Positions 21,600-31,300 are shown, counted from the first letter of the stretch. The stretch is DNA of 64,000 bases from Acanthosepion esculentum (GCA_964036315.1 OZ038500.1:60915446-60979445), one strand, 5' to 3'. Translations and numbers: made by a program. The notes: generated from the letters alone by a model not told the origin.

Positions 21600-22140
21600 A
21601 TACATCCAAATATATAAATAAACTAACAACCGATTACGATAAACTAGCCGTTTAGAAAAAAACAAATAAAGATAATCAACCCAAATAGATAAATTAAAAA
21701 CTGTTCCGACCAAAATAATAGTAAGAACAAACCACAACATCCCACCCCAAAATTCAACAAGTAGATTTAATCAATGACAAATAAACAAATATATAAGATA
21801 AAAAATAAAAATGAAAATAAATAAAAATAAGCAAAACAATTTGACCCAAATAAATAAGCAAACATCCGACTTCCGGTAAATGACCGCCATAATAGACTAC
21901 CAACAATAAGCTATATAAACAAATTTTTACTACGTTAATAAAAAACACCGATCAAAACAAAAAATAAATAAATAAATATATAAGATAAAAAATGAAAATA
22001 AATCTAAAACAAACAAAAAAACAAGCAAAATAATTTGACATAAATAAATAAACAAATAAGCGACTTCCGGTAAAAGTAACCGCCAAAATAGACTACCCAT
22101 AATGCACCACTGACCCTTATATATAAATAGCCGAGAAAAA
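21600..22140. repeat. AT-rich ~200-bp tandem units containing cgacttccggtaaa
   Basis: 21,750-21,900 and 21,960-22,110 repeat one another (atataagataaaaaat, aataagca.., cgacttccggtaaa, accgcc..aatagactacc), with a third weaker unit near 21,610-21,720. The last unit leads through a TATA-like tatatataaatag (~22,120) into the hammerhead-family element at 22,141. A related leader occurs at 32,395. Confidence 0.7.
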
Positions 22141-22316
22141 TAAAAGCACTAGTTGACAACTCTAACCTCTAATCGTTGCCTGACGATTGCACTAGCATGA
22201 AACAGACTGTCGCCTCTAAGTGCTGACTTCCATGTCCACTTTTATATTTACACACGCTCTATCTCTGATATTGAGCACTTTACCCCATAAATATAGCACA
22301 CTTTAAGACTATATTT

Positions 22317-22320
<4 letters not shown>
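22141..22320 (+). ncRNA. Hammerhead-ribozyme-like element (family B), single arm
   Basis: Core on the plus strand: CTGACGA (22,180-22,186, matches CUGANGA), stem II tgc/gca with loop acta, GAAAC (22,199-22,203), stem III ACA/TGT with loop gac, cleavage triplet GTC ending 22,211. Stem II has a T-T mismatch at its base and stem I pairs only two positions next to the core, so activity is doubtful. The tail to 22,320 is the family tail, followed by (AT)n. Confidence 0.6.
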
Positions 22321-22365
<45 letters not shown>

Positions 22366-22390
22366 TGTGTGTGTGTTTGTGTGTGTGAGT
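22321..22390. repeat. (AT)n then (GT)n
   Basis: AT dinucleotides to ~22,361, then an interrupted GT run. Confidence 0.95.
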
Positions 22391-22439
22391 CCTAACTTGC
22401 GATATATTGTCAACCAGTTCTCTGTATTCGACTCTTCCT

Positions 22440-22575
22440 AAAGGTTGTGGTTGGTTCTACACAAACATTCTCCACTATAATCGAATAATATGTGCAGGTA
22501 GTTTGGTTGTTGGTCCTAAGAATTAAGTTGTTTGACTCTCATATGTCGAAAATGACGGGAGAGTCCATGACATAT
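22440..22575 (+). mobile_element. SINE family 1, 3' fragment
   Basis: Diverged copy of the SINE 3' end: ccactataatcgaataatat, catatgtcgaaaatgacggg, agagtccatga, followed by (TA)n at 22,577-22,595. Confidence 0.75.
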
Positions 22576-22712
22576 TTATATATATATATATATATTCAGA
22601 TTATTCAACCAAACATTCTTGAATGAAGTTATGCGACCTATACACACACACACACGCGCACACACACACACACACAAATATATACATACATATATATATA
22701 TATATATATATG
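22576..22712. repeat. (AT)n, (CA)n and (AT)n tracts
   Basis: AT at 22,577-22,595, a CA-rich tract at 22,640-22,676 and AT at ~22,689-22,711. Confidence 0.92.
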
Positions 22713-22719
22713 AAGTAAA

Positions 22720-23045
22720 TGTAATAAATCCGTTGGTATACAATCCAAGTTCCTTTTAGTAATATAAAATATTAAAGATAATCCACAAAAACAGATCAAT
22801 ATATTTATTATTACAAAGCAGATAATTAGTACACAATAAAATCTACACTTACCTCATATGGGAAATAGGCTTATTTCAAACGATTAGATTCGTCAGTCTT
22901 ATTCAACCCCGGTATAGACTGAGTTCTTGTCGGAAATACAAATTTAACTGTAACAGCTACAAAACAAACCGTCGAAAAACTAATACAGATTACATTTCCA
23001 GACCAATGTTTCAGACTGACGAATGGAATGAGACTGTGGTCAAGG
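22720..23045. repeat. Repeat family C fragment (related to 40,832-41,100)
   Basis: 22,850-22,890 (tacctcatatgggaaatagg, ttatttc) matches the left arm of the inverted repeat at 40,850. 22,745-22,800 is the reverse of its flank (tagtaatataaaatatta). Ends in a long (AT)n array. Confidence 0.55.
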
Positions 23046-23047
23046 GA

Positions 23048-23049
<2 letters not shown>

Positions 23050-23128
<79 letters not shown>
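23050..23128. repeat. (AT)n microsatellite, ~79 bp
   Basis: Pure AT dinucleotides up to the first unit of the tandem hammerhead element. Confidence 0.97.
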
Positions 23129-23131
<3 letters not shown>

Positions 23132-23683
23132 TATTAGGAGGATTCGAGATAATTAAGTAATTCATCGAGTCTAGAAGAAACAACAACAGAATGCAGAAAT
23201 GACTGGACGGGCATTTCGTCCTATATTTGGGACTCATCAGCAGTACGCATCCACTACCGAGAAATGAAACCCGGACAGTTACGTTATCAGGCAAACGTCA
23301 TACCAACTGTACCAACGGGCCTCGGTGACGAAGTGGTAGCGAATTAGATTCGCCCTCTCGTTCACATAATCCGTGCTGGAACTCATCCCTTTACCCATAG
23401 GACTGCGCCCTCACGAGTCACGACTACTATCGCCAAGCCGCTCCATCCAGAGCATTAAAAGCCGGTTCCAAAAAGGATATACAAGTTATAGAAATTATTA
23501 GGAGGATTTGAGATAATTATAATTAAGTAATTCATCGAGTCTAGAAGAATCTTCAACAGAATGTAGAAAGCACAGGACGGACGTTTCGTCCTATACTTGA
23601 GCCTCATCCGAAACCTCAACAGAATGCCGTCCAGTGATTTCTGCATTCTGTTGAGGTTTCTTCTAGACTCGATGAATTACTTA

Positions 23684-23690
<7 letters not shown>
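23129..23690 (-). mobile_element. Retrozyme-like tandem element (family A), ~1.5 units of 364-370 bp
   Basis: The phrase ttattaggaggatt starts at 23,131 and again at 23,495 (364 bp apart). The hammerhead cleavage motifs (ggac on the plus strand) lie at 23,205 and 23,575 (370 bp apart, owing to a 6-bp gap). Unit 1 carries an intact minus-strand hammerhead core; unit 2 carries a decayed one (gGATGAG in place of CTGATGA). The right end (23,640-23,690) is the inverted arm tctgttgaggtttcttctag..cgatgaattac. Tandem units with a type I hammerhead and no coding capacity match the retrozyme class described in animals and plants. Confidence 0.75.
23202..23244 (-). ncRNA. Predicted hammerhead ribozyme, intact core
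   Basis: Minus strand, 5' to 3': stem I strand ACTG, CTGATGA, stem II GTCC with loop caaatata and GGAC, GAAA, short stem III (A-T and T-G pairs, loop gccc), cleavage triplet GTC (23,208-23,206), then stem I strand CAGT. All conserved core residues are present and stems I and II pair perfectly over 4 bp each. The stem-loop II sequence closely resembles the Schistosoma hammerhead as I recall it. Predicted cleavage lies between 23,206 and 23,205. Stem III is very short, as in Penelope-associated and retrozyme hammerheads, which often act as dimers. Confidence 0.85.

Positions 23691-23727
<37 letters not shown>
23691..23727. repeat. (AT)n microsatellite
   Basis: Abuts the right arm of the retrozyme-like element, as (AT)n does at its left end. 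Confidence 0.95.
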
Positions 23728-23729
<2 letters not shown>

Positions 23730-25300
23730 CATAATTTAGAAATTTCTTATTTTGACATGTTTTGTTGATTAAACAGCATGACCAGAAAAAACGTATTTTA
23801 TTTCAATCAAATCCAAATCAGTGGAATTGAACGTGTTTCACATTAGTAATATGAACTATAGATTTTTTTAAAGATCTTTTACTGTAGCGTTTTTTAAAGG
23901 ACCTTATTTCTCATATACTACGTTTTTTTATTAACCTGTTCCTTTATTTCTAACTTTTTCGTATGTTACGTTTTTTTTTTGTTTGTTTGTTTGTTTGTTT
24001 GTTTGCGATACAAGAAATATTTCTATGCTGAAGAAGCCCGGTCATATATTAACATTTGTTTGTTGCTACATCATAGGACGTTCATTGTCGCCCAACTGAA
24101 TTACCCTCATTTCTACAATAAAATAACATTTGATAAGCAAAACATAATTGTTTCCTGAGTTCTGTCTTATACATATTCAGTTTCAAATTTATATATAAAA
24201 TAATATATGTTATTACTAAGATAATAACAAAATCTAAACCCCTTTCATCTTAGTGGCATTATCACCTTTTGCATGGTGGGGGGGATAATTAAAATAAAAC
24301 GAAACAAAACTTGTCCAACGTTGCGGTTCATGCAAACCAGAGATAAAACTAATTTAAGCAGTCAACTTGGCCCACAAAACAGTGAGTATCATTAATAGAA
24401 TTTAATAAACTATCATCCTCGTATTAAAGCATGTTGATACACGTAGCTTGTTATGACAATGGAAAATGAAAATAAAAGCCATATGATGAAGCAACCAAAA
24501 CATTAACCGTTTCCAGCGTTTGTCACCGGAAATAATCGTCATATAAGACATCCGGGCTTATTTTCTTGATTTAATAAGCCTCGAGTGATTTTGCACATGA
24601 ATATTTTCAGTTTTTTTATTGGGGTGGGGGTTGTGGCAGAGAATTGAAATTGTTGCTTTGATTAGACTTTGGTGAAATCAAGTTCGGCTGTCGAGGTTTC
24701 ATTATGAAGACATTCGCCTCGACTGCCAAACTTGAATATAGAACGAAAAGAGAAAAAGATGAAAAAAAGATCATCCGTGGAGATCTAAAAATAACCTGAC
24801 TCGTATAGGACAGATGTGTGACGATGAAGCGAAAGAGAGACAAGAATACAGAGAGTGTGAACGAGAGGGGGAATTCTTCTGAGAGTCCATTAGATTTCGT
24901 ATATAAGGCAACCGAGCTTCTAATTAGCAAAATGGTTCAATTTGTTTCTGTTTTCGTTTGACGTGGAAGTGCAATTAAAGCAATGTTGGTACTGGAGCCA
25001 TCAGGAAAATTCAGAAAGCGGCATCCATAAATTCGATACCCCTTCAAATGCTAAAATGTATTTAATCAGTATTAAAAAAATATATATTATACGAATAAGG
25101 AAATTGGACATAGTTTGACAGCGCCAAAGTTACTTTTGTTAAACACCGTAAGATGCCAGAGAAGAAAAATATTAACCTAAGAAGATGTTGAATAACCTCG
25201 TCCAATTTAGGCGTCCAAGAGGAAGCCATGTATGTCGCCCAGCGCATTGCGAAATGTTTAAACTATCATCTATATGCAACCATTTTCTCAGATTAATGAT
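23728..25300. other. Longest stretch without a recognised repeat; no gene found
   Basis: Holds a (GTTT)n microsatellite at 23,966-24,004 and short AT-rich tracts. Frames of 60-105 codons on the minus strand (24,616-24,930; 25,062-25,247) have no recognised domain and no supporting context. If an exon or regulatory element of a host gene is in the window, this is a candidate place for it, but nothing shows that. Confidence 0.4.
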
Positions 25301-25364
25301 TAAAAATGGCTTCAGCTGAAAGAAACCGACATTCCAAAGCTAACCTTAGCTTTCCCTCGCGCTC

Positions 25365-25373
25365 TCTCTCTAT

Positions 25374-25431
<58 letters not shown>
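25365..25431. repeat. (CT)n/(CA)n/(AT)n tail of the SINE (minus strand)
   Basis: Directly precedes gatggactctcccgtcg, the reversed SINE 3' end. Confidence 0.93.
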
Positions 25432-25436
<5 letters not shown>

Positions 25437-25806
25437 ACTCTCCCGTCGAACTCGACGTATGAGGGTCAGACAGATTAGTTCCCAGAAACTGAAAGCCGGA
25501 CACCCACACAGGATTTGATTATAGTGGTGAAGGCTTTGTGCAGGGCCATCCACACTTTTTGGAGGGACGAATACAGGGACCTGGTGCAACGAATGCCACA
25601 AGGTCCCCGCAGGTTTTGAATTCAGAGTCGTCCTTCTCCTAGACCAGTTGCCATCCAAGGCTATAGAACCCAGTCTGTCCTGCTATTTACCCATAGTTGG
25701 AGGGAGAAGAAGAGGATTCACACCTTTCCCAAGGGTGTTAGCACGTAATTGAATGTAATGGATTCGACTGGAATTCGCACGTAATTGAATGTAATGGATT
25801 CGACTG

Positions 25807-25808
<2 letters not shown>
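25432..25808 (-). mobile_element. SINE family 1, headless copy with 36-bp terminal duplication
   Basis: On the minus strand the body and 3' end match 15,132-15,533 closely (tgggtaaatagcaggacaga, ttgaattcaaaacctgcggg). The tRNA head is missing. In its place the 36-bp piece gcacgtaattgaatgtaatg..gaattc (25,741-25,776) is repeated once more (25,777-25,810) and passes into (AT)n. The duplication at the truncation point suggests slippage or a recombination breakpoint. Confidence 0.85.

Positions 25809-25876
<68 letters not shown>
25809..25876. repeat. (AT)n microsatellite
   Basis: Pure AT, ~67 bp. Confidence 0.97.
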
Positions 25877-25878
<2 letters not shown>

Positions 25879-25909
25879 ATTCAATAATTAAATTTATGAT
25901 ATATGTATA

Positions 25910-25985
25910 TGGAGAGAGAGGGGAGTCTGAGTGCGCGCATCTCATGCCATGAGACTCTGGTTCGAGTCTGACCGTGGTCGATTTT
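25910..25985 (+). mobile_element. tRNA-like head, possible SINE family 3
   Basis: A canonical B-box ggttcgagtc lies at ~25,959-25,968. Upstream, tctcatgccatgaga can form a 4-bp stem with a 7-nt loop that would hold anticodon gcc (Gly-like). The T stem is poorly paired, so this is a tRNA-derived repeat rather than a tRNA gene. Confidence 0.45.
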
Positions 25986-26265
25986 TCAAAGGGTATAGAC
26001 GATCCCAGGCATATTGAAGACGTCGATGATTTTGCTAGAACGAAGTCACAAGTAGTCGAGTCTTTGAACGTACTGGGCTTGCTCAAGCTGATGATCAATG
26101 GCGAATTATACGTTGTGTCCCACGTCGGCCCATTTAAGTTGCAGTATAGACCACAGGTGGGCTCTCTGGGTGTTTAATAAACCCAAATGAGCCGGAAAAT
26201 GTAGCTTCAGCAGCGTGCGGCTAACCGCTCTAGCAGACACATGTACTTGGAAAAGGACAGTAGTC
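25986..26265. other. Unassigned; open plus-strand frame of 67 codons
   Basis: The frame 25,974-26,177 starts MVDFSKGIDDPRHIEDVDDF and has no family I recognise. It may be the body of the element headed by the tRNA-like sequence, or part of an LTR element. Not called as a gene. Confidence 0.3.
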
Positions 26266-26450
<185 letters not shown>

Positions 26451-26485
26451 CGCATATTGAACACTGATGTTAATAAAAGAGTAAT

Positions 26486-26770
26486 ACAACGTTTCCCAAA
26501 TTCTGGGAACACGCTAAGAACAATATACATACGTACGAACACTCACAACACACACACATAATTTCTCCATACAAAACTATGTAACTGTTTATGTCTTTGT
26601 GTAACTTGTTATTAATATATATTTGTTTACCCATATATATCGGTCTTGTTTGTTTTCTTTGTCTTCTTTGGACGTAATTAAAGTCCAACATTCCTATGTA
26701 GCTGGAACGGCTACCAGGACATTTTAACCTTCTGATATCTCTTCACATCTTCACCCCACGGTCCGCAACA
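26486..26770 (+). repeat. Left LTR, 5' part missing
   Basis: Aligned to the right LTR with an offset of 1,556-1,564 bp. The first ~190 bp of the LTR (present at 27,858-28,045) are absent and microsatellite DNA stands in their place. Confidence 0.85.
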
Positions 26771-26773
26771 TAA

Positions 26774-26792
26774 TGGTGACTTCCCGACGTGA
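26774..26792 (+). promoter_or_regulatory. Primer-binding site (tRNA-Trp-like)
   Basis: tggtgac..cccgacgtga follows the LTR after three bases; one inserted tt distinguishes it from the textbook sequence. Confidence 0.7.
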
Positions 26793-27452
26793 TTAAATTT
26801 TCAACTCCTGCTAACACACACAAGACGATATGTAAGTACAAGGAAATTCTTATACAGACCTTCCAAATGAGAGCCAGTCAAAACATAATTTTGGAAACTT
26901 CTTTTCTATCCTACGCACGCCGTACACTATTAACAAAAGAACTTTTAATTCGCTACAACATGTCTACAAAACAATTTGCTCCTGCACGGCAAAAATAATT
27001 TCTCCTACAACCTGTGGAAACTGCAATTACTACTATCAGACGGGCCTTACAAATCTTCTTCCCCACTGGTCTATATTTGCTTGACCTTTTCCTTCTCTCA
27101 GCGACGTTTGACCTTAATTTCACCCGGCTTACCAAACGGAAAACGCAACGCCATTTTTAACTAAATTAAACTCCCTTCTTCTGGACTGAAAAAGATAAAG
27201 TGTGAACCACATCTCAAAAAAGGCGACTCACTATCCTTTATCTCATCCTGCAATGATACAACTCGAATTATCTAAGAATTTGCGAGAACGATATTCTATC
27301 GTCAATAATAGCAAATTTTCTCAAACATGCATTCGACACTCGCTAAAAAATCCTAATCAGCTCAACTTGGTCCCGGGGTAGAGCGACGCGCTTCCCCCTC
27401 TCACCTTCAGGTGGCCGACCCTCGTCGCTGACCACAAGAAGCAGCCAAGCAT

Positions 27453-27476
27453 AGCAGCAGCAGCAGCAGCAGCAGC
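27453..27476. repeat. (CAG)n trinucleotide tract inside the LTR element
   Basis: Eight agc/cag repeats in the internal region; if once translated they would have encoded a short homopolymer in Gag. Confidence 0.9.
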
Positions 27477-27845
27477 CACCAACTTCACCACGACGCTGCT
27501 ACCATTAAACCTTGTACGCCAATTTTATCCACGCATCCCAAACAAACAACCTCATCTTTCAAGCAAAACTACGACCAGGCCAGCAAACAGGTTGACGGGA
27601 CGACAAACCCAATTCAACGTGGAGCATTGGAAAAAAAGTGCAAACGCTGAATACTACCGACGTTTCTTACAGGACGTGCCCCGACTCTGACCCACTAGAG
27701 AAAAACACAGCACCCTGACAACAACACAAGACTTTTGTCGAATCACGCATCTCAACGACACTTAGACACATTCTCTTTTCAGTTCACAAGAACAATATTC
27801 AAAACTTTTTACATAATAAAAGTTTGCTTTCCATAACTTTTATCC

Positions 27846-27857
27846 TGAGGGGAGGTA
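27846..27857 (+). promoter_or_regulatory. Polypurine tract
   Basis: tgaggggaggta ends at the base before the right LTR (tgtcgga), the position required for plus-strand priming. Confidence 0.75.
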
Positions 27858-28332
27858 TGTCGGAGTTAGCTACCCCTCAGTTCCTTAATCCTTTAACAGG
27901 GGTCTCTCTACCCTGGCTATAAATACTGTCTGACACTTCGTCTCTCTCATTTTTCGACTTAGGCCTTGGGTCGCCACCTCACGTGGAGATGAGGTAAAAT
28001 CTCTCTTTTCAACGAACTCCAATAAGTGACCTCTCACAGATACAGCGTTTCCCAAATTCTGGGAACGCGCTAAAATCAATACACGTACGTACGAACACTC
28101 ACAACACACACACACACATAATTTCGCCATACAAACACTATGTAACTGTTCATGTCTTTGTGTAACTTGTTATTAATATATATTTGTTTACCCATATATA
28201 TCGGTCTTGTTTGTTTTCTTTGTCTCCTTTGTACGTAATTAAAGTCCAACATTCCCACTTAGCTGGACCGGCTAGCAGGAAATTTAACCTTCTGAAATCT
28301 CTTCACATCTTCACCCCCGCCGGTCCGCAAGA
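27858..28332 (+). repeat. Right LTR (~475 bp) with TATA box
   Basis: Begins tgtcggagtt and ends ..ggtccgcaa. A tataaata box sits at 27,918-27,925, about 60 bp in. Being longer than the left LTR it shows the full LTR structure. Confidence 0.8.
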
Positions 28333-28359
28333 TTTTTAGGTTGTCAGAATTTGAGAGGG

Positions 28360-28495
28360 GATGATAATGATTTCTTGATAAACGTCCATCTAAGCACGCC
28401 ATAACTTGTAGGAGAAGAGGCATATCCATACATTTCCCAAGGTCATTTTCACGTAATTGAATATAACGAATCCAATGTGAACTGGAACTATTCTC
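28360..28495 (-). mobile_element. SINE family 1 fragment
   Basis: Minus-strand body piece: aggagaagaggcat (28,411), tttcccaaggtcattttcac, gtaattgaatataacgaatc, matching the 5' body of the family with ~75-80 percent identity by eye. Confidence 0.6.
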
Positions 28496-28624
28496 CTCCA
28501 GACGTTGCTTAACTTTTGTCGTGATCATACGGGGATCGGTGTTTCTAGATGATATGGTCGTAAGAACAGATTCTGTGACGAGGAGAATATTATCAAATGC
28601 TCAACACCTGCGCACACACATACG

Positions 28625-28658
28625 TTTTATTGCCTTGCTTGGGGTGAAATGATTAATA

Positions 28659-28708
<50 letters not shown>

Positions 28709-28742
28709 TATTAATTATTTCGCCCCAAGCAAGGCAATAAAA
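28625..28742. repeat. Inverted repeat centred on (AT)n
   Basis: Arms 28,625-28,662 (ttttattgccttgcttgggg ...) and 28,706-28,742 are reverse complements with few mismatches, separated only by (AT)n. The arm sequence is also the 3' tail of the LINE at 40,600, so two LINE ends meet here. Confidence 0.9.
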
Positions 28743-29063
28743 CCAATAGGGCGCAAGAGGTTACTGACTGTTAGAGAATACTAGAAAAAAACTATTATAG
28801 TTATCTTCTGTCTTCTTATATTTCACTCTCTCCTTAAGGAGTAAGAAATATAAGAAGAAACAAGATAACTATTGATATTGTATTTGAATTTTGAAGATCA
28901 AAGTTAGCTTGGAAACAAGAAGCAGGAGTGTTCCACAAGCGAGTAGTGCGATAGAAGAAACTGTTGGCATAGAACTTACGGATACAACTACTCATTTCAA
29001 CTGTAAAATGATGTCACTTCCGGTAATCTAGTACTGCGCTTAAATTCATAACATTTAATTACT
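28743..29063 (-). pseudogene. LINE 3' region, minus strand, with internal hairpin
   Basis: The minus strand shares phrases with the LINE 3' regions at 40,380-40,620 and 42,930-43,140 (agttctatgccaacagtttc; aatttaagcgcagtactaga). An ~80-bp palindrome at 28,797-28,872 (atagttatctt ... ctccttaaggag ... aagataactat) lies inside. Confidence 0.6.
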
Positions 29064-29078
29064 CACACACACACACAA

Positions 29079-29119
<41 letters not shown>
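29064..29119. repeat. (CA)n, A-run, (AT)n
   Basis: cacacacacacaca, then poly-A, then AT dinucleotides. Confidence 0.95.
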
Positions 29120-29124
<5 letters not shown>

Positions 29125-29455
29125 TCTTCTCTGAATCCTGACGAGCAAAATAATACTTTTCTGGCAATTTGGAAGGCAGTTTTTAACATGGAATTCATTT
29201 GAATATAAGGGCGAAAAGGCTATCAGTTGTCATTTAATGCCTTCATTATGAAGAAAATACATTTTATAATATCTAAAACAGAAGCATTGAATACAGAAAA
29301 ACATAGAAAATAAAAAAAATAAACAGTCTATCAATATAGCCAGAAGTTAAAGCAAGTGTTGCTGAAAAATACGGTTATTTTAGGTATATTACGAAAATAA
29401 TGCTTGTAAAATCAGAAATAAATAATTGTCACTGTCCAGAGATTACACAAACGTG
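29120..29455. other. Unassigned AT-rich sequence
   Basis: No recognisable coding or repeat signal; perhaps 5' remnant of the LINE that follows. Confidence 0.4.
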
Positions 29456-30010
29456 TGACTGAGCAGGAAATAGATCTATTTGGGATGGCCAAATACGCAT
29501 TCCACAAGCTAGGCAGAGTATTACGAGACAGTAGAATTTCGTTGGTAACAAAGAAAAGAGTACTGAAATGCCATGTGATATCTGTCCTCCTTTACGACAG
29601 CGAATGCTGGACGGCCCTCTGAAAGAGGAAGAAAAGACTCAAGGCAACGGAAGCATGGTTCTACAGAACGATGCTAAGGATACCATGGATCGAGCATGTT
29701 AGCAACGATGAGGTATGGATTGGGGATGCAAACAAGGAGGTAGCTTATACTTAACACCAAGAAGAGACAGCTGAAATTTCTGGGACACGTAATTAGAAAG
29801 GATAGCTTGGAGAATCTGAAACCCACAGTGGGGATAGAGGGAAAGAGAGACAAGTGAAAGCAAGGTGTGACATACCTCGCAGGCTTAAGCAAGTGGATGA
29901 CGGAAAAGGGTTTGGATGAAGTAGCAACAGGACAAAACATTGATAGCTACAATGGATAGGCAGAAGTGGAGAGTCATGATCGCCTACGTCCTGAAGGGAC
30001 ACATCGCATG
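29456..30010 (+). pseudogene. LINE ORF2 C-terminus and 3' end, best-preserved copy
   Basis: Plus strand: ITKLDGKV-like start (gcattccacaagctaggcag = AFHKLGR), then SLVTKKRVLKCHVISVLLYD (29,535-29,600), SECWTAL, then EAWFYRTMLRIPWIEHVSND (29,650 on), KKRQLKFLGHVIRKDSLENL (29,760 on), a KW-MTEKGLDEV segment, and the terminal gatcgcctacgtcctgaagg. This is the region after the RT palm in a widespread invertebrate LINE group. Stops occur (for example after LLYD..ECWTAL). Clade (RTE- or CR1-like) not settled. Confidence 0.82.
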
Positions 30011-30029
30011 AAAGACGAAGATATGTAAA

Positions 30030-30090
30030 TCGGCTTCTTCTTCTATGTGTCGTGTCCCTTCAAATTGTAGGCGATCATGGCTCTCTATAA
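30030..30090 (-). pseudogene. Second LINE 3' end, tail-to-tail with the first
   Basis: gtgtcgtgtcccttcaaatt and gtaggcgatcatggctctct are the reverse complement of the LINE 3' terminus at 29,970-30,005, so two LINE ends meet tail to tail across ~30 bp. Confidence 0.7.
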
Positions 30091-30585
30091 CCTATTGTCA
30101 TTTTTAGCTATTAGTATGTTTACTATTAGTACTTTTTCTTTTAGTACCATTACGACATTGGTGACCTTGGCTCAACACGATTTCTTCTATTTTGTACCTT
30201 TGAATAAGCTTCATCTCTTTGCTATTTCTCCAACTTCCTGTCATACCAACAATTTACACAAGATCTTTACGTAGGTTATTCTCCGCTTATCTCTTCTTAC
30301 CTTCAATATGTCACTATTTTCCAAACCCTCCTTACTCAGTGTGGGCTGTATAAGTTCAAGCTCGCTTTTCTTGATTTCAAGTATAACTGAACTTTAAATT
30401 AGTTGATCCCAACGTGATATTCTGAGTACCTTCGGTGGAACCAGAATTCTGTTGCCACAAGTCTCTTCTTCATCTCTGAGGAGATTGTCGAGCATTCACT
30501 ACCTTATAGTAGGATAGATATTGCCTAACATTCCAATACCCCTTTCTTTGATTCTAACGAAATTTTCCTGTTTCTTAACCCTTAG
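30091..30585. other. Unassigned, possibly upstream part of the inverted LINE copy
   Basis: No clear RT motif on the minus strand; short frames only. Confidence 0.35.
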
Positions 30586-30589
30586 CCAG

Positions 30590-30840
30590 CCAATTATTTT
30601 TGGGAAAAAGTTTCCTTGACAGACGATTTTTTTTATTTGTTTTAATATAGTAACTAAGAAACTGAGGCACCTTGAAATAACCAAGGGGTGTCTAACACAT
30701 CTACCAGACGTATGAGTGAACAACTGGACTCGTTTCAAGCTCAGAAGGGTAGACCAAGAATCAAGATCGACGTATAAGAACATTTTATATCAAGCTGGTG
30801 TTTGAACGTTGTTTTTTGAACGTGTTTATTCGTCCGTGTC
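30590..30840. repeat. Direct repeat D, copy 1
   Basis: agccagccaattatttttgg ... aatcaagatcgacgtataag ... acgtgtttattcgtccgt matches 31,437-31,680 in the same orientation, about 80 percent by eye. The two copies bracket the LINE RT fragments. Confidence 0.8.
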
Positions 30841-31300
30841 TACATCGAGGAATGGGGTAAAGATAGCGAGGAATGGGGTAAAGATAGCGAAGGATGTCTT
30901 CCAAAAGCTAAGCAATAGGATAGTGTCACTAGAAACAGAGAAAAAAGTACGGAACTGCTATGTAGTGTCAGTCCTCTTATATGCCATTGACTGCTGGACA
31001 ATATCTTACTGATATAAATGAGAACTGAGGTAACAGAAATGTTATTCTACAGAAGGATACTGAGAATTCTACGGAAAAATACTAAGAATTCTACAGAAAG
31101 ATACTGAGAATATTATGAAGCGAGCAATTGAGCAACAATTCCATTTTAGGTGAAATGGAAGCAGAAAGGACATTGGATATATACTTAACACCAGGAAGAA
31201 AAAGTTGACATCTGTAGGGCATATAAAGAGGAAAGAAGGTAGTAAAAGAAAGCGAAGAGAAAGGATTAAACATCATTTGTAAGAAGATATAATTCATGGT
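30841..31300 (+). pseudogene. LINE RT C-terminal fragment
   Basis: The plus-strand frame at 30,880-31,010 gives KIAKDVFQKLSNRIVSLETE followed by KKVRNCYVVSVLLYAIDCWT, a clear match to the post-RT segment of invertebrate LINEs. Downstream, ttctacagaaggatactgag is duplicated three times with slight changes (31,049-31,110), a local triplication of the RRMLRI-type coding segment. A 20-bp piece (gaatggggtaaagatagcga) is also doubled at 30,851-30,890. Confidence 0.78.

Larger units (their letters stand above)
26486..28332 (+). mobile_element. Small LTR retrotransposon without pol (CsRN1/Gypsy-like primer site)
   Basis: Two direct repeats, 26,486-26,770 (left LTR, 5'-truncated) and 27,858-28,332 (right LTR), share long near-identical blocks (gtttcccaaattctgggaac; acctccggtccgc-type 3' ends). 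Right after the left LTR, 26,774-26,792 reads tggtgacttcccgacgtga, close to the tRNA-Trp-complementary primer site used by CsRN1-type Gypsy elements. A purine tract tgaggggaggta (27,846-27,857) abuts the right LTR, which begins tgtcgga. The internal region is only ~1,090 bp with no protease, RT or integrase motif, so it is a deleted or TRIM-like derivative. Confidence 0.8.

Noticed and set aside
25910..25985. Functional tRNA-Gly gene
   Set aside because: The B box is good, but the T stem and acceptor stem are not paired.
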